Notes: generated by a model not told the origin, from the sequence alone. DNA of 64,000 nt from Jiella marina (GCF_024359545.1 NZ_JAKQZG010000006.1:62001-126000); one strand, 5' to 3'. Counted from the stretch's first letter, positions 1 through 10,016 are shown. Translations and numbers: made by a program.

Positions 1-356
1 ACATAGGCAATGCGCGGATCGGCCGCGTCCGGGGCGACAACGCGGTAGCGCCGATCGCCCACCCTGTAGAATGCTTCCCCGCCCGCAGGAAGCTCGAATT
101 CATAAAGGGAGACGACGCGATCGAAGCCGGAGAATATCGTTCGAGGTTCAGCCGTCCGCGTGTCGGTCGAGAGCATTGGCGCCGATGAACCGGCCGCGTG
201 GACGACAACGGCGCGCAGCCGGTTGACGACACCGTCGCCGCCATAGGCGAAGAGGACGGGGCCGGCGTGGATCACCGCGCCGGCATCCGATCTCTCGGCT
301 GACGAACCTTCCCTGTCGCCCTCGCTCATCGCCATGAAATCGCTCTTCGTCCGCAT
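1..356 (-). CDS. PhoD-like metallophosphatase, N-terminal part (cut by window edge)
   Basis: A reading frame stays open on the minus strand from an ATG at 356 to the window edge, giving about 118 residues. It begins MRTKSDFMAMSEGD and later contains AGPVLFAYGGDGVVNRLRAV and a final DPRIAYV. The pattern of a short beta-rich leader followed by 'RIAYV' just before the catalytic domain resembles bacterial PhoD/alkaline-phosphatase-D-like metallophosphatases. The metal-binding residues would lie beyond the window, so the assignment rests on N-terminal resemblance only. In-frame ATGs at 335 and 329 are alternative starts, and none has a convincing Shine-Dalgarno sequence. Confidence 0.5.
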   Translation of the reverse strand, partial: MRTKSDFMAMSEGDREGSSAERSDAGAVIHAGPVLFAYGGDGVVNRLRAVVVHAAGSSAPMLSTDTRTAEPRTIFSGFDRVVSLYEFELPAGGEAFYRVGDRRYRVVAPDAADPRIAY

Positions 357-523
357 GGAAGGATCGCGTCACACTCGTGCGAACGCATACGACATGCCGG
401 CCGACAGGATCATCAAGCAATCAGGTCCGCCGCGTCCGCTCTGGACCCCGGCATATAGGCACTCGAACGCGACTTGCAGCCTCGCCCGGGCGAAGAACCC
501 AGGCGCGACTGCGCTGCTGCCGC

Positions 524-1423
524 TCAGCTCTCGTTCGCCTTGCCGGTTTCTGCACCGACCGAGCCCCGCAGGCCTGTCTCGACACCGGCCAGATCGGACG
601 TCTCGGCGTTTGCCGGTTCTCTTGCCCCCTCATGCGCGGAGCGAACGCGGCCGCCTTTGGCGCTCGTCTCAGACGCCGGCTTGTCCGCCTTCCTCTCTCC
701 GAAGAGGCCCAGGAAGGGACTGTCGAGCAGCGGTTCTGGCTTCGCGGCAGCGGCTTCAACCGAGTCGCCGGCGCTCGAGGCATAGCTTGCGACGGCATCC
801 GGAGCAGACGATCCCGCCGGTTGATAGGCGGCCTTGCGCATCACCTCGATCGCACCGGCGGCATTCCGTTGCGCAGCCTTGACGTCGGCCTGGCTCGCGA
901 ACTTGAAGTCCGGATTGCGGCGCGGCGAGACCTTCTCGTAGAAGGCGTTGCCGCCGGCGATCACCTTGTAATGCATGTTGCGATAGGGAAAATTCAGGCC
1001 GGCGGTGTGGAAGAATTTCGCCTCGGCCACCGATGCATGGCGCTCGCCGGAGAGCACACGCTGGGCCGTCTCCATGGCAAGTTCGCGGCCCGCATTCATC
1101 TCACGGGTCATGACCCCGGGAGCGAACTGGTTCCGCTGGGCCACCACCGCACAGACATCATCGGGATAGCTCGGCGACTCCACGCGATTCATCACCACCG
1201 TGCCAACGGCGAGCATGCCGTCCGGGCTGGAGCGGTTGGATTCGAAATACATGGCCCGCGCCAGGCATTCCTGGGCGGGACCGAAATCCGTCTGGGCCAG
1301 CGCGTCGAAGGCATCGTCGGCCCCGGGCGCGCCGATACAGCCGGCCAGCGCCAGCGGCAGGCAGAATGCGGGGAACGCACGGAGAAGCGTTCGGCGGAGG
1401 GAGTGAAAGCGAAGCGTCGTCAT
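524..1423 (-). CDS. SleB-family cell wall hydrolase, lipoprotein
   Basis: 299 residues. The N-terminus carries a lipoprotein signal with lipobox LALAGC, so the mature protein should be anchored to a membrane in the periplasm. The central region has the cell-wall-hydrolase (SleB) pattern: CLARAMYFESNR, with the likely catalytic Glu, then GMLAVGTVVMNRV and later AEAKFFHTAG. After about residue 190 the protein becomes Ala/Ser/Glu-rich and probably disordered. The family cleaves peptidoglycan, as in spore-cortex hydrolases; in alphaproteobacteria a role in wall remodelling is likely. It lies 211 bp downstream of sdhB on the same strand. No functional link between them is apparent. Confidence 0.85.
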   Translation of the reverse strand: MTTLRFHSLRRTLLRAFPAFCLPLALAGCIGAPGADDAFDALAQTDFGPAQECLARAMYFESNRSSPDGMLAVGTVVMNRVESPSYPDDVCAVVAQRNQFAPGVMTREMNAGRELAMETAQRVLSGERHASVAEAKFFHTAGLNFPYRNMHYKVIAGGNAFYEKVSPRRNPDFKFASQADVKAAQRNAAGAIEVMRKAAYQPAGSSAPDAVASYASSAGDSVEAAAAKPEPLLDSPFLGLFGERKADKPASETSAKGGRVRSAHEGAREPANAETSDLAGVETGLRGSVGAETGKANES

Positions 1424-1634
1424 GACGCCTTCGTGATCTCAGATCGTGACAGCAAATGGGTCGCGGCCGCCGCAATCACGCGATCATTGCACAATTGTAA
1501 CGACCTGTTGCCGGGGCGCCGCAGATGGCCCGGAGCCGACGGCCCACCTCTGCGTACGAGGACCTGGAGGCGCCCCTCGCCCAGGCACGCCCCCAGTTCT
1601 GCCTTGTTATTTTCGCGCAGGATGTCCCAATGGC

Positions 1635-2414
1635 TCAGACGCGCCGTTCGACCATCATCTTCTTGATCTCGGCAATCGCCTTGGCCGGATTCAGGCCCTT
1701 CGGGCAGGCCTGGGTACAGTTCATGATCGTGTGGCAGCGATAGAGCTTGAAGGGGTCCTCCAGCGCATCGAGCCGCTCGCCCGTTGCCTCGTCGCGCGAA
1801 TCGATCAGCCAGCGATAGGCCTGGAGCAGGACGGCCGGGCCGAGATAGCGCTCCCCGTTCCACCAATAGGACGGGCACGAGGTCTGGCAGCAGAAGCAGA
1901 GAATGCACTCGTAGAGACCGTCGAGCTTCTCGCGATCCTGATGGCTCTGGCGCCATTCCTTTTCGGGTTCGGGCGTCTCGGTCTTCAGCCAGGGCTCGAT
2001 CGAACGGAGCTGTGCGTAGGGCACGGTGAGGTCGGGCACCAGATCCTTGATCACCGGCATGTGGGGCAGCGGATAGACAGCGATCGCGCCCTTCACCTCG
2101 TCCATGCCCTTGGTGCAGGCGAGCGTGTTCGAGCCGTCGATATTCATGGCGCAGGAACCGCAAATGCCTTCGCGGCAGGAACGGCGCAGCGTCAGCGTCG
2201 CGTCGACCTTGTTCTTGATCCACAAGAGGGCGTCCAGCACCATCGGCCCGCAATCGGACGTATCGACATGATAGGTGTCGATACGCGGGTTTTCGTCATC
2301 GTCCGGCGACCAGCGATAGATGCGGAATTCGCGGGTTTCCTTCGCGCCCTCGGGCTTTTTCCAGACCTTGCCTTCGGTGATCCGGGAATTCTTCGGAAGC
2401 GCGAGTTCGACCAT
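1635..2414 (-). CDS. sdhB: Succinate dehydrogenase iron-sulfur subunit
   Basis: 259 residues, the normal length for SdhB. It carries electrons from the SdhA flavin to ubiquinone in respiratory complex II at the inner membrane. Cys80, Cys85, Cys88 and Cys100 (CREGICGSC then NTLAC) bind the [2Fe-2S] cluster. [13 protein letters not shown] and [17 protein letters not shown] in the C-terminal half bind the [4Fe-4S] and [3Fe-4S] clusters. Unlike the usual sdhCDAB operon, the gene is about 4.7 kb downstream of sdhA, separated by an App1-like gene, a secreted protein, a chemoreceptor and two terminators. It must therefore have its own promoter or depend on the App1-like gene upstream. Confidence 0.97.
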   Translation of the reverse strand: MVELALPKNSRITEGKVWKKPEGAKETREFRIYRWSPDDDENPRIDTYHVDTSDCGPMVLDALLWIKNKVDATLTLRRSCREGICGSCAMNIDGSNTLACTKGMDEVKGAIAVYPLPHMPVIKDLVPDLTVPYAQLRSIEPWLKTETPEPEKEWRQSHQDREKLDGLYECILCFCCQTSCPSYWWNGERYLGPAVLLQAYRWLIDSRDEATGERLDALEDPFKLYRCHTIMNCTQACPKGLNPAKAIAEIKKMMVERRV

Positions 2415-2611
2415 GATTTTCGTTCCGGTACCTGTTTGGAATCGTTCGCACCATAGTGTTTGCGGTGCAAAACGGAAGCCTTGATCAGCGGCCGGGCCGG
2501 CTCAAATCGATTGAAGCATGCCCGGTAAATCGTCGCATCTTCGGAAAATGTCGGCCTTGAGGGGAAGTACGGCCAAGAATCGGCCGGATCGCACCGACGG
2601 GCCCACCTTGG

Positions 2612-3715
2612 TCACGCTCGCGTGGCGATGGCTTCGCGGATCTCGACGAGTCCCTCAGGCTCGATCAGGCCCGAATTGACGGCGTGCACGGCAGCCTTTT
2701 CGAGTGTTTCGGCGTGGGTCAGCGGAATCCCCATCCCCTCCAGGTCGGCAAAGCCTTGGGAAGCGTGGTCGGACAGATTGCCGTCGGTGACGTCTCGGAT
2801 GTGGACGGCGAGAACCCGCCCTTCATGGCGCCTGGCCGCTTCGGCATAAATGGCCGCGTCCCGCTGTCCGGAATCGCCGATCATGATGAAGGAGAGATCG
2901 GGATAGGCGTCCATGATGCGCTCGATCATCTCGAGCTTGTGGCCATCATGCCCGCCCGTCAACCATTTGGTCTTGTCGAGGCCGAAATCCTTGAGCAGGA
3001 ACGGGCCAGCCGGAATTTCGCGGAACATCAGGAATTTCTCGAAGAGATCGTAGAGATTCCAGGGGCTCGACGACACGTAGAAGATCGGGTTGGTTTCCCG
3101 TCCCGCCGCGCCCTTCGCCAGCGCGCGGTAGAATTCCGAAACGCCCGGAAATGCGGTCCGGCTCTTGGCGGAATTGGCGACGACCGTCCGCCAGTGTTTC
3201 AGGAAATTGGTGGCGCCGGTCTCGACAATCGTGTCGTCGATGTCGGAAATGATCCCGAAGCGAGCCTTGGGCGAGACGACGCGCACGTACAGTTCCGCGC
3301 TGAGCGGCTTCACCTCGTGATACGGCGCGGAGAGAAGCTCCATCTCCACCATGAACCATGGGGCGGCATCGGGGTCGGGCGCGATCGGCAGGACGGCGTC
3401 GAAATAGCCTTCCTCGTTGGTGACGAGTTCGCCTTCCTGGCCGAGGGCTCGCCATTTGACCACGGCCCCTGCGACCTCGTCGGTCTCGTAGCGCCAAAGG
3501 GTCAGCCAGATATTGCGCAAGGTGGATTCGCTGTGGGGCGCCGAGATCACACCCTGATCTTCCAGCACCCGCCCCCGGACCCAGACCCCGTCGGGACCGC
3601 TGAGGCCCCGATAGGGCACCAGCATGGGCGTGCCGAGCAGGCCGACACGCCGCTTGAAACGCTGCCGGGTGCGGTCCCAGAAGCGCTCGCCCTTGTGGAC
3701 CGTGCGCCGGATCAC
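2612..3715 (-). CDS. App1-type (DUF2183) HAD-like phosphatase
   Basis: About 367 residues from a GTG at 3715, chosen because AGGA lies about 6-10 bases upstream and longer starts would run into the preceding gene, which ends at 3744. The catalytic part has ISDIDDTIVETGA (the DxDxT nucleophile motif), FYVSSSPWNLYD and MIGDSGQRD, the arrangement of the conserved domain of yeast App1 (DUF2183), a phosphatidate phosphatase. The N-terminal 130 residues look like a beta-sandwich domain (MLVPYRGL, VWVRGRVLED) common in bacterial members. The substrate in bacteria is not established; lipid phosphate hydrolysis is an inference. It lies between a secreted protein gene and sdhB. Confidence 0.85.
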   Translation of the reverse strand: MIRRTVHKGERFWDRTRQRFKRRVGLLGTPMLVPYRGLSGPDGVWVRGRVLEDQGVISAPHSESTLRNIWLTLWRYETDEVAGAVVKWRALGQEGELVTNEEGYFDAVLPIAPDPDAAPWFMVEMELLSAPYHEVKPLSAELYVRVVSPKARFGIISDIDDTIVETGATNFLKHWRTVVANSAKSRTAFPGVSEFYRALAKGAAGRETNPIFYVSSSPWNLYDLFEKFLMFREIPAGPFLLKDFGLDKTKWLTGGHDGHKLEMIERIMDAYPDLSFIMIGDSGQRDAAIYAEAARRHEGRVLAVHIRDVTDGNLSDHASQGFADLEGMGIPLTHAETLEKAAVHAVNSGLIEPEGLVEIREAIATRA

Positions 3716-3743
3716 GGCGCGATCCTGAGTGCGAGATGCACCG

Positions 3744-4481
3744 TCAATTGGCGCCTTGCCCGTCGCCGGAAGAAGCGTCGCCCTCGTCCGGCATGGCACC
3801 CGGAGCCTCGCCATCATCCTCGGCACTGTCCGGTGCGACATAGCGGCCGGTCGCACAGGCATCCGAGGTGCTGTTGAGGAAGGTGAAGATCGTCCTTTGA
3901 TCCGCCGTACCGACCCGGCCATCGTTCAGCATCCGCTCGGCGACCGGCGGCGCCACGGCGGTGGCGATCAGGTAGTCGCGCTGGGGATCGGAAAGGCCCG
4001 TCAGCGTCTGCTCCGCAAGACACTGGCAGGCCAGCGGCGACATCGTCTTCATCTGGACGCCGCAGAGACCGGCGATCAGTTCGACCTGATTCTCTTCGGA
4101 GACGCGTGGCAGTTCGAATTGATCGCCAACGGCATTGCGCGGGTTTTCGGGACTGCCTTCCGAACTCGCTGCCGCAGGTTCGCTCGTATCATTCGCATCG
4201 CCGGTTTCGCTCGAGCCTGCCGTGGCCTCCGCCGGAGCCGAGCCTAGCGGCGCGCCGCTCTCGGTCGCGTCGCTCGCAGCGCCACCGGCCGCGGCCGGAC
4301 GCTGCGGCGTTTCGGTCTCGGCCGGCGACATCGGCTTCGGCGCGGCATCCGGCGGCAACGGCGATTCGGTGGCGGTTTCCGCGCCGGCGGCCCCATCGTC
4401 CGTCTGGGCGGACACCGCGCCCATCCCAAAGGCCAGTGCCGTCGCGGCCAGAAGCGACATACGTAGAACGGTCTGCATCAA
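3744..4481 (-). CDS. Low-complexity secreted protein with four-cysteine C-terminal domain
   Basis: 245 residues, not recognised as a named family. A signal peptide (MMQTVLRMSLLAATALAF, cleaved near VSAQ-T) is followed by about 90 residues rich in Ala, Glu, Pro, Ser and Thr, then a compact region at about 120-215 with Cys140, Cys152, Cys154 and Cys209. The tail is again acidic. The ordered region (QFELPRVSEENQVELIAGLC, then ACQCLAEQ and LNSTSDACATGRY) looks like a small disulfide-stabilised periplasmic domain. The downstream App1-like gene begins 28 bp after the stop, so the two are probably cotranscribed. Confidence 0.7.
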   Translation of the reverse strand: MMQTVLRMSLLAATALAFGMGAVSAQTDDGAAGAETATESPLPPDAAPKPMSPAETETPQRPAAAGGAASDATESGAPLGSAPAEATAGSSETGDANDTSEPAAASSEGSPENPRNAVGDQFELPRVSEENQVELIAGLCGVQMKTMSPLACQCLAEQTLTGLSDPQRDYLIATAVAPPVAERMLNDGRVGTADQRTIFTFLNSTSDACATGRYVAPDSAEDDGEAPGAMPDEGDASSGDGQGAN

Positions 4482-4671
4482 AAAAACTCTCCCACGGCTC
4501 GATCGGGCGAGCCGTTTCCTCCCCGGTGCCCGAGGATGAGCATGTAGCGCAACTGATCAGCCTTGGCTAATGCCAGCGCTGCGGCGAAACCGACGATCGA
4601 ACGCAGCACACTCCGTTACATCGGCCATGCCTGCTAACGAAAGCAGAAGCGACCGGTTGCAATCGATAGGT

Positions 4672-4710
4672 AAAGACCCGGCCGGACTGCGATGGTCCGG
4701 CCGGGTCTTT
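4672..4710 (-). terminator. Rho-independent-type terminator after the chemoreceptor gene
   Basis: A perfect 16-bp inverted repeat (arms 4672-4687 and 4695-4710, loop TGCGATG) lies 27 bp past the chemoreceptor stop. Each arm ends in an A or T run, so it could act in both directions. The minus-strand T tract is only three long. Confidence 0.8.
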
Positions 4711-4737
4711 TCATGACTTCGCGTCGCTGGTGCCGCC

Positions 4738-6681
4738 TCAGAACTCTTCCCAGCTTTCCTCGGCTGGCGCGGCCGCCCTTTGCGCGGCGCCACCGGATCC
4801 GGTCGCGCGCATCTGCGGCACGGGCTTGGCGGACGGCCGGGGGGCCGCACCGGAGCGGTTAGCGGGCTTGGGCGCCGGTCGCGCTGCGGGGGCCGCAGTG
4901 CCGCCGGCCTTCGCCGTCTTGAACCGCGCCACCACCTGCGCCAGTTCGTCGGTCTCGCTCTGCAGCGTCTGCGCGGCCGCTGTCGATTCCTCCACCATCG
5001 CCGCGTTCTGCTGCGTCACCTTGTCCATCTGGTCGGCCGCTCCCGACACCTCGCGAAGGCTCGTCGCCTGTTCGCGTGCACTGTCGGCGATCTTCGCCAC
5101 CACATCCGCCATGCCGGAGATTTCCGCCACGATCTCGTCGAGCGACCGGCCGGACGCCGTCACCAGTTCCACACCCTTTTCCACTTGGCCCGACGACGCC
5201 GTGATCAGGTCCTTGATCTCCTTGGCGGCTTCCGCCGAGCGCTGAGCGAGCGCCCGCACTTCCTGCGCCACGACCGCAAAGCCCTTGCCGGCTTCGCCCG
5301 CGCGGGCCGCTTCGACGCCGGCATTGAGGGCGAGCAGGTTGGTTTGGAAGGCAATCTCGTCGATCACCGAGATGATCTGGGTGATCTGCTGCGAGGATGT
5401 CTCGATCTCGTTCATCGCGGTGACCGCCTGGGCGACGATCTGACCACCCTTCTCGGCCTTCGTCCGCGCGGTTTCCGCCGACTTGTGGGCAGCGCCCGCC
5501 CCTTCTGCGGTCTGATTCACGGCGCTCGTCACCTCGCCGAGCGCCGCCACGGTCTCCTCAAGGCTCGCCGCCTGTTGCTCGGTGCGATGCGCCAGATCGT
5601 TCGAGGCGACGGTGATCTCGCCCAGTCCCGTGCGGATCGTGCCGACCGAGCCCACCACATGGCCGATCGCCCCTTCCAGTTCTTCCACCGAGGCGTTGAA
5701 CTTCGCGCGGATCGGCTCGAATTCCGGCGCGATCTGGCCTGTCATGCGGACGGTCAGATCGCCGGAGGAGAGCCGGTCGAAGCTCTGGTCGACGACACCC
5801 ATGAAGGCACGCAGGTCTTCGGCCTTGGCATACTCCAGATCGGCCTGGCGCTGCTTGGCCTCTTCCTGGCTAAGCCGCGCGGCGTTCGCCTCACTCTCCA
5901 GACGGTCACGCTCGATCGCCTGGACCTTGAAGGTTTCGACCGCATCGGCCATTTCGCCGATCTCGTTCTGGCGGCCGACCTCAGGCACCGTGATCGACTT
6001 GTCGCCACTGGCAAGGCGGCGCATCGCGGTCGTCATCTGCCTGATCGGGCGCGAGATGGATCGAGCGACGGGCCAGGCCACTGCCCCCACGGCGATGAAG
6101 ACAGCGATCAGCCAGCCGATCGTCCCGTAGACTTCACGCATGAAGAGCGCCTCGAGATCGTCGACGTAGACACCCGTGCCGACAACCCAGCCCCATCCGG
6201 GAACCAGAGCGGAGTAGCTCAGCTTTTGGATCGGCTGATCATCACCTTTTCGCGGCCAGAGATAAGGGGTAATTCCGCCACCCTGCTGGGCATTCCGGAT
6301 GAGATGCTGAAACAGCGGCACGCCTTCCGGATCGGTCCTCTCCCACAGGTTCTTGCCGATGAGATCCGGGTTGGGATGAACCAGCATGTTTGCGGAAGTA
6401 TCGGTGACGAAGAAATAGTCGCCGTTGCCGTATTCCATGGAAGCGATGATCGCTCCCGCCCGGCGTTTTGCCTCCGCCTCGGACAACTCGCCCGAACTGG
6501 CTTGTGCGCGAAAGTGCTCGATGACGCTGACCGCACTCTCGATTTCAGCGGCGAGCATCAATTCGCGCTCTTCCGTGATCAGGGAGCGCACCTTTGACAG
6601 CTGAATGGCCGTTAGTGAAAGGTAGGCAACCGCCATTAATGCGATGAGGAAGCCGAGCTTCTTCGCAATGGTGATTTTCAT
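4738..6681 (-). CDS. Methyl-accepting chemotaxis protein with Cache sensor domain
   Basis: About 647 residues from ATG 6681 ([13 protein letters not shown]); an ATG at 6690 is an alternative. Order: membrane helix at about 10-30, periplasmic Cache-type domain ([39 protein letters not shown]), second helix ([18 protein letters not shown]), HAMP, coiled coil, then the signalling hairpin with [17 protein letters not shown] Pro/Ala-rich linker ends in SWEEF, matching the xWxxF pentapeptide that tethers CheR/CheB in high-abundance receptors. It senses a small extracellular ligand and controls CheA; small carboxylates are typical for this Cache class, but the ligand here is unknown. No che genes are in the window. 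It lies between sdhA and sdhB. Confidence 0.93.
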   Translation of the reverse strand: MKITIAKKLGFLIALMAVAYLSLTAIQLSKVRSLITEERELMLAAEIESAVSVIEHFRAQASSGELSEAEAKRRAGAIIASMEYGNGDYFFVTDTSANMLVHPNPDLIGKNLWERTDPEGVPLFQHLIRNAQQGGGITPYLWPRKGDDQPIQKLSYSALVPGWGWVVGTGVYVDDLEALFMREVYGTIGWLIAVFIAVGAVAWPVARSISRPIRQMTTAMRRLASGDKSITVPEVGRQNEIGEMADAVETFKVQAIERDRLESEANAARLSQEEAKQRQADLEYAKAEDLRAFMGVVDQSFDRLSSGDLTVRMTGQIAPEFEPIRAKFNASVEELEGAIGHVVGSVGTIRTGLGEITVASNDLAHRTEQQAASLEETVAALGEVTSAVNQTAEGAGAAHKSAETARTKAEKGGQIVAQAVTAMNEIETSSQQITQIISVIDEIAFQTNLLALNAGVEAARAGEAGKGFAVVAQEVRALAQRSAEAAKEIKDLITASSGQVEKGVELVTASGRSLDEIVAEISGMADVVAKIADSAREQATSLREVSGAADQMDKVTQQNAAMVEESTAAAQTLQSETDELAQVVARFKTAKAGGTAAPAARPAPKPANRSGAAPRPSAKPVPQMRATGSGGAAQRAAAPAEESWEEF

Positions 6682-7074
6682 CAATAGCATCCAAAAAAGA
6701 GAATCTGGACGCCGAAAAAAGCCGACTTCCCTGAAAAAAATGTAAATTGAACTTAGCAACCAATTGCTTAGCCAGCGAGCGCAGGTACGAGGGCATGGGA
6801 CCGATTGACCATTCCCTGCGGGCGAGACCGGCACAAAGGCGTCAGACCACAAGGACGGTTCGCGTGATCGCATCCGCTCTCGGGACCGCTGCGATTTTTC
6901 GTTTCATCCGCCGATGACAAATGGCGCTTCGTCCAGACCGCCATCGACAAGCATTCCGTGAATTCGATATGCGTCCGGCCCCAAGAGCCGGCTTGGCTAC
7001 CAATCCCGGACACGCCCGAATCAAGCCGGCGATAGGCGTCAGTCTCTCTCATTCATCGACATCGATCCGCGGAC
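6682..7074. other. Intergenic stretch upstream of the chemoreceptor
   Basis: About 390 bp with no supported gene. The part next to the chemoreceptor start is A-rich on the plus strand (runs of A at 6693-6698, 6715-6720 and 6734-6740) and should hold its promoter, but I see no clear -35/-10 pair. The sdhA terminator follows immediately. Confidence 0.5.
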
Positions 7075-7115
7075 AAAAAAAGGGCCGGATGCCGATTCGC
7101 GGCACCCGGCCCTTT
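7075..7115 (-). terminator. Strong intrinsic terminator after sdhA
   Basis: Read on the minus strand, AAAGGGCCGG...CCGGCCCTTT forms a long GC-rich stem with an inner TGCCG/CGGCA stem, followed by seven T residues. It starts 21 bp after the sdhA stop and closes the sdhCDA transcript before the chemoreceptor gene. Confidence 0.92.
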
Positions 7116-7136
7116 GAACTTCCTGAAGGGGCTCGC

Positions 7137-8993
7137 TCAGTACACCCGCTTCTTCGGCTCGATATACTCGATCTGGTTCGACAATGTGTAGGTGTGAACC
7201 GGCCGGTCTTCCAGCGTGACGGTCTTGTCCACCGTGTCGCAGAAGGACAGCGTGTGTTTCATCCAGTTCTGGTCGTCACGGTCCGGGTAGTCCTCACGGG
7301 CGTGGGCGCCGCGAGATTCCGTGCGGTTCCTCGCCGAATCCATGGTGACCACCGCCTGAGCGATGAGATTGTCGTATTCGAGCGTCTCGATCAGATCGGT
7401 GTTCCAGATCAGCGAGCGGTCCGTCACCCGGATGTCGTCCGAGGACTTCCAGACATCGTGGATCTTGTGGTGGCCCTCTTCCAGGATCTCGCCGGTGCGG
7501 AAGACCGCGCAGTTCGACTGCATGGTCGCCTGCATGTTGGCGCGAAGCTCCGCCGTCGGGGTCGAGCCGTTGGCATTGCGGAACCGGTCGAGCCGCGCGA
7601 GGGCATTGTCGCCGGCGCCTGCCGGCAGATCCGGCTGATCCTCGCCGGCCGATACGGTCTCGGCACAGCGCAACGCCGCCGCACGACCAAAGACGACGAG
7701 GTCGATCAGTGAGTTCGAGCCGAGACGATTGGCGCCGTGGACGGAGACGCAGCCCGCCTCGCCCACCGCCATCAGGCCTGGCACCACCGCATCGGGATTG
7801 CCGTCCTTCTTGGTCAGTACTTCGCCGTGAAAGTTCGTCGGGATGCCGCCCATGTTGTAATGGACCGTCGGCAGGACCGGGATCGGCTCCTTGGTCACGT
7901 CGACGCCGGAGAAGATGCGGGCCGATTCCGAGATGCCGGGCAGGCGCTCGTGCAGAACCGCCGGATCGAGATGGTCGAGATGCAGGAAGATGTGATCCTT
8001 GTTCTTGCCGACGCCGCGGCCCTCGCGGATCTCCATGGTCATAGAGCGTGAGACCACGTCGCGCGAGGCAAGGTCCTTTGCCGAAGGGGCGTAGCGCTCC
8101 ATGAAGCGCTCGCCCTCGGAATTCGTCAGATAACCGCCCTCGCCGCGCGCGCCTTCGGTGATCAGACAGCCCGCGCCGTAGATGCCGGTCGGATGGAACT
8201 GCACGAACTCCATGTCCTGGAGCGGCAGGCCGGCGCGCAGGACCATGCCTCCGCCATCGCCGGTGCAGGTATGGGCGGAGGTCGCCGAGAAATAGGCCCG
8301 GCCATAGCCACCGGTTGCCAGAATCGTCTTCTTGGCGCGGAAGCGATGGATCGTGCCGTCATCGAGGCAGATCGCGACGACGCCGCGGCAGGCGCCCTCC
8401 TCGTCCATGATCAGGTCGATCGCGAAATATTCGATGTAAAACTCGGTCGCGTGGCGAAGCGACTGGCCGTAGAGCGTATGCAGGATCGCGTGGCCCGTGC
8501 GGTCGGCCGCGGCGCAGGTGCGCTGGGCGGCAGGCCCCTGGCCGAATTCGGTGGTCATGCCGCCGAAGGGGCGCTGGTAGATCTTGCCGTCCTCGGTGCG
8601 CGAGAAGGGCACGCCGAAATGTTCGAGCTCGTAGACCGCCTGCGGGGCGTTGCGGACGAGATATTCGATCGCATCCTGATCGCCCAGCCAGTCCGACCCC
8701 TTGACGGTGTCGTACATGTGCCAGCGCCAATCGTCCTTGCCCATATTGCCGAGCGAGGCGGCGACGCCACCCTGGGCGGCGACCGTGTGCGAGCGGGTCG
8801 GGAAGACCTTGGTGACGCAGGCCGTCTTCAGTCCGGCCTGGGCCGCCCCCAGCGTGGCGCGGAGGCCCGCTCCACCGGCTCCGACCACCACCACATCGAA
8901 AGTGTGGTCGACGAACTGATAGGCCTTGCCGTTCTGCGCGGGAGCGCTCTTGTGAGGCTGTCCTGTTCCATTGGTCTTTGCGTTTTCAGCCAT
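7137..8993 (-). CDS. sdhA: Succinate dehydrogenase flavoprotein subunit
   Basis: 618 residues. It oxidises succinate to fumarate in complex [18 protein letters not shown] (from about residue 35) is the FAD-binding fold. [10 protein letters not shown] includes His69, the expected covalent FAD attachment site. [18 protein letters not shown] and [20 protein letters not shown] are typical of SdhA. The first 28 residues form an Ala/Lys/Gln-rich leader before the Rossmann fold, slightly longer than in enteric homologues. sdhD ends 3 bp upstream. A strong terminator, not sdhB, follows the gene. Confidence 0.98.
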   Translation of the reverse strand: MAENAKTNGTGQPHKSAPAQNGKAYQFVDHTFDVVVVGAGGAGLRATLGAAQAGLKTACVTKVFPTRSHTVAAQGGVAASLGNMGKDDWRWHMYDTVKGSDWLGDQDAIEYLVRNAPQAVYELEHFGVPFSRTEDGKIYQRPFGGMTTEFGQGPAAQRTCAAADRTGHAILHTLYGQSLRHATEFYIEYFAIDLIMDEEGACRGVVAICLDDGTIHRFRAKKTILATGGYGRAYFSATSAHTCTGDGGGMVLRAGLPLQDMEFVQFHPTGIYGAGCLITEGARGEGGYLTNSEGERFMERYAPSAKDLASRDVVSRSMTMEIREGRGVGKNKDHIFLHLDHLDPAVLHERLPGISESARIFSGVDVTKEPIPVLPTVHYNMGGIPTNFHGEVLTKKDGNPDAVVPGLMAVGEAGCVSVHGANRLGSNSLIDLVVFGRAAALRCAETVSAGEDQPDLPAGAGDNALARLDRFRNANGSTPTAELRANMQATMQSNCAVFRTGEILEEGHHKIHDVWKSSDDIRVTDRSLIWNTDLIETLEYDNLIAQAVVTMDSARNRTESRGAHAREDYPDRDDQNWMKHTLSFCDTVDKTVTLEDRPVHTYTLSNQIEYIEPKKRVY

Positions 8994-8996
8994 CGC

Positions 8997-9374
8997 TCAG
9001 ACTCCAAAGCTCATCTTGACGATCGCGAACAGGCTCGCCGCGGCGACGGCGATCGCGAAGAAGGTGTTGAGGATGAGAAGCGGCAGCTTGGCGCCACCGT
9101 GGATGTAGTCCTCGATGATCACTTGCATGCCCAGCTTCATGTGGATGGTCGCCGAGATGACCATGAGCGCCATGATGATGCCCACAAAGGGATTGGCGAA
9201 GGCCGCGCGCACACCCTCGTAGCTCTCGTCCATGAGGGTGAGGAGCAGGATGAGGAAGACGGTGATCAGGACCAGATTGGAGATCGCCGTCAGGCGTTGC
9301 TGCCAGAAATGCTCGGTGCCTCCGGCGGCCCCCAGGCCGCGAACCCGGCGAAGCGGCGTTCTGAAATCGCTCAT
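8997..9374 (-). CDS. sdhD: Succinate dehydrogenase membrane anchor subunit
   Basis: 125 residues with three predicted membrane helices (ISNLVLITVFLILLLTL, GIIMALMVISATIHMKLGM, LLILNTFFAIAVAAASLFAI). HFWQQRLTAISN near residue 22 and IHMKLGMQVIIEDYIH near 78 are the usual SdhD motifs; the second supplies the haem b ligand and lies near the quinone site. The gene sits 12 bp after sdhC and 3 bp before sdhA, so the three should be translated from one mRNA. Confidence 0.95.
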   Translation of the reverse strand: MSDFRTPLRRVRGLGAAGGTEHFWQQRLTAISNLVLITVFLILLLTLMDESYEGVRAAFANPFVGIIMALMVISATIHMKLGMQVIIEDYIHGGAKLPLLILNTFFAIAVAAASLFAIVKMSFGV

Positions 9375-9386
9375 GTCGAATACCCC

Positions 9387-9779
9387 TTAGCCGAAGATCC
9401 AGATACCGAGCCAGAGCAGCACGGTCAGCGTGATGGAGCCGATCAGCGTCGCCTGGGCGAGCTTGGTCGATGTCTCGCGGGAGTCGGCATACCCCATGTC
9501 CCATGCGAAGTGACGGATGCCGCCCAGCATGTGATGGATCAACGCCCAGCTGTAGCCGAAGAGGATCAGCTGGCCGAGGAAGGAGCCGAAGAACCACGAA
9601 GCCGAAGAGAACGCGTCGGGCCCGCTTGAGGCCGCCACCAGCCACCAGACCAGAAGGATCGTGCCGACATAGAGCGCGCCACCGGTGATGCGATGCACGA
9701 TCGACATCGCCATGGTCGGGCGGAACTTGTAGATCGAAAGATGCGGCGAGAGGGGCCGCGCGGATTTGACGTCGGACAT
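9387..9779 (-). CDS. sdhC: Succinate dehydrogenase cytochrome b556 subunit
   Basis: 130 residues from ATG 9779, chosen over ATGs at 9812 and 9797 because AGGAAGG lies five bases upstream and the length then matches the family. SIVHRITGG (26-34) is the SdhC signature for the quinone site. His82/His83 in ALIHHMLGGIRHFAWD include the haem ligand. Three membrane helices are evident. It is the first gene of sdhCDA; the promoter should lie in the 237 bp up to the GNAT gene, where no clear boxes were found. Confidence 0.96.
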   Translation of the reverse strand: MSDVKSARPLSPHLSIYKFRPTMAMSIVHRITGGALYVGTILLVWWLVAASSGPDAFSSASWFFGSFLGQLILFGYSWALIHHMLGGIRHFAWDMGYADSRETSTKLAQATLIGSITLTVLLWLGIWIFG

Positions 9780-10016
9780 CGAGGCCTTCCTGTCCATGCT
9801 TCGGCGGTTCACACACCCCGCTCAGGGTAGTGCGGCGGGCGATTGCGCCAATGGAGGCTTTCTAAAAGGACGATCGCACATGCGAAAGCAAGCCTTTCGA
9901 CGCAGGTGCGAAGATCGGATGGCCGCTTAATCGATTAGGGCCGTGCGCGAGACCCTGCGCGTCCCGGATCCACTCTCGCAACGCGCCTGGTCGTTGCGTG
10001 GAAAGCGCGCGGCGAA

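Noticed and set aside
377..1666. 429-codon plus-strand frame
   Set aside because: It lies opposite the SleB-type gene, is Arg/His-rich and has no family resemblance; it is a GC-driven shadow frame.
4780..6597. 605-codon plus-strand frame
   Set aside because: Antisense to the chemoreceptor, whose domains are unmistakable; composition is typical of a shadow.
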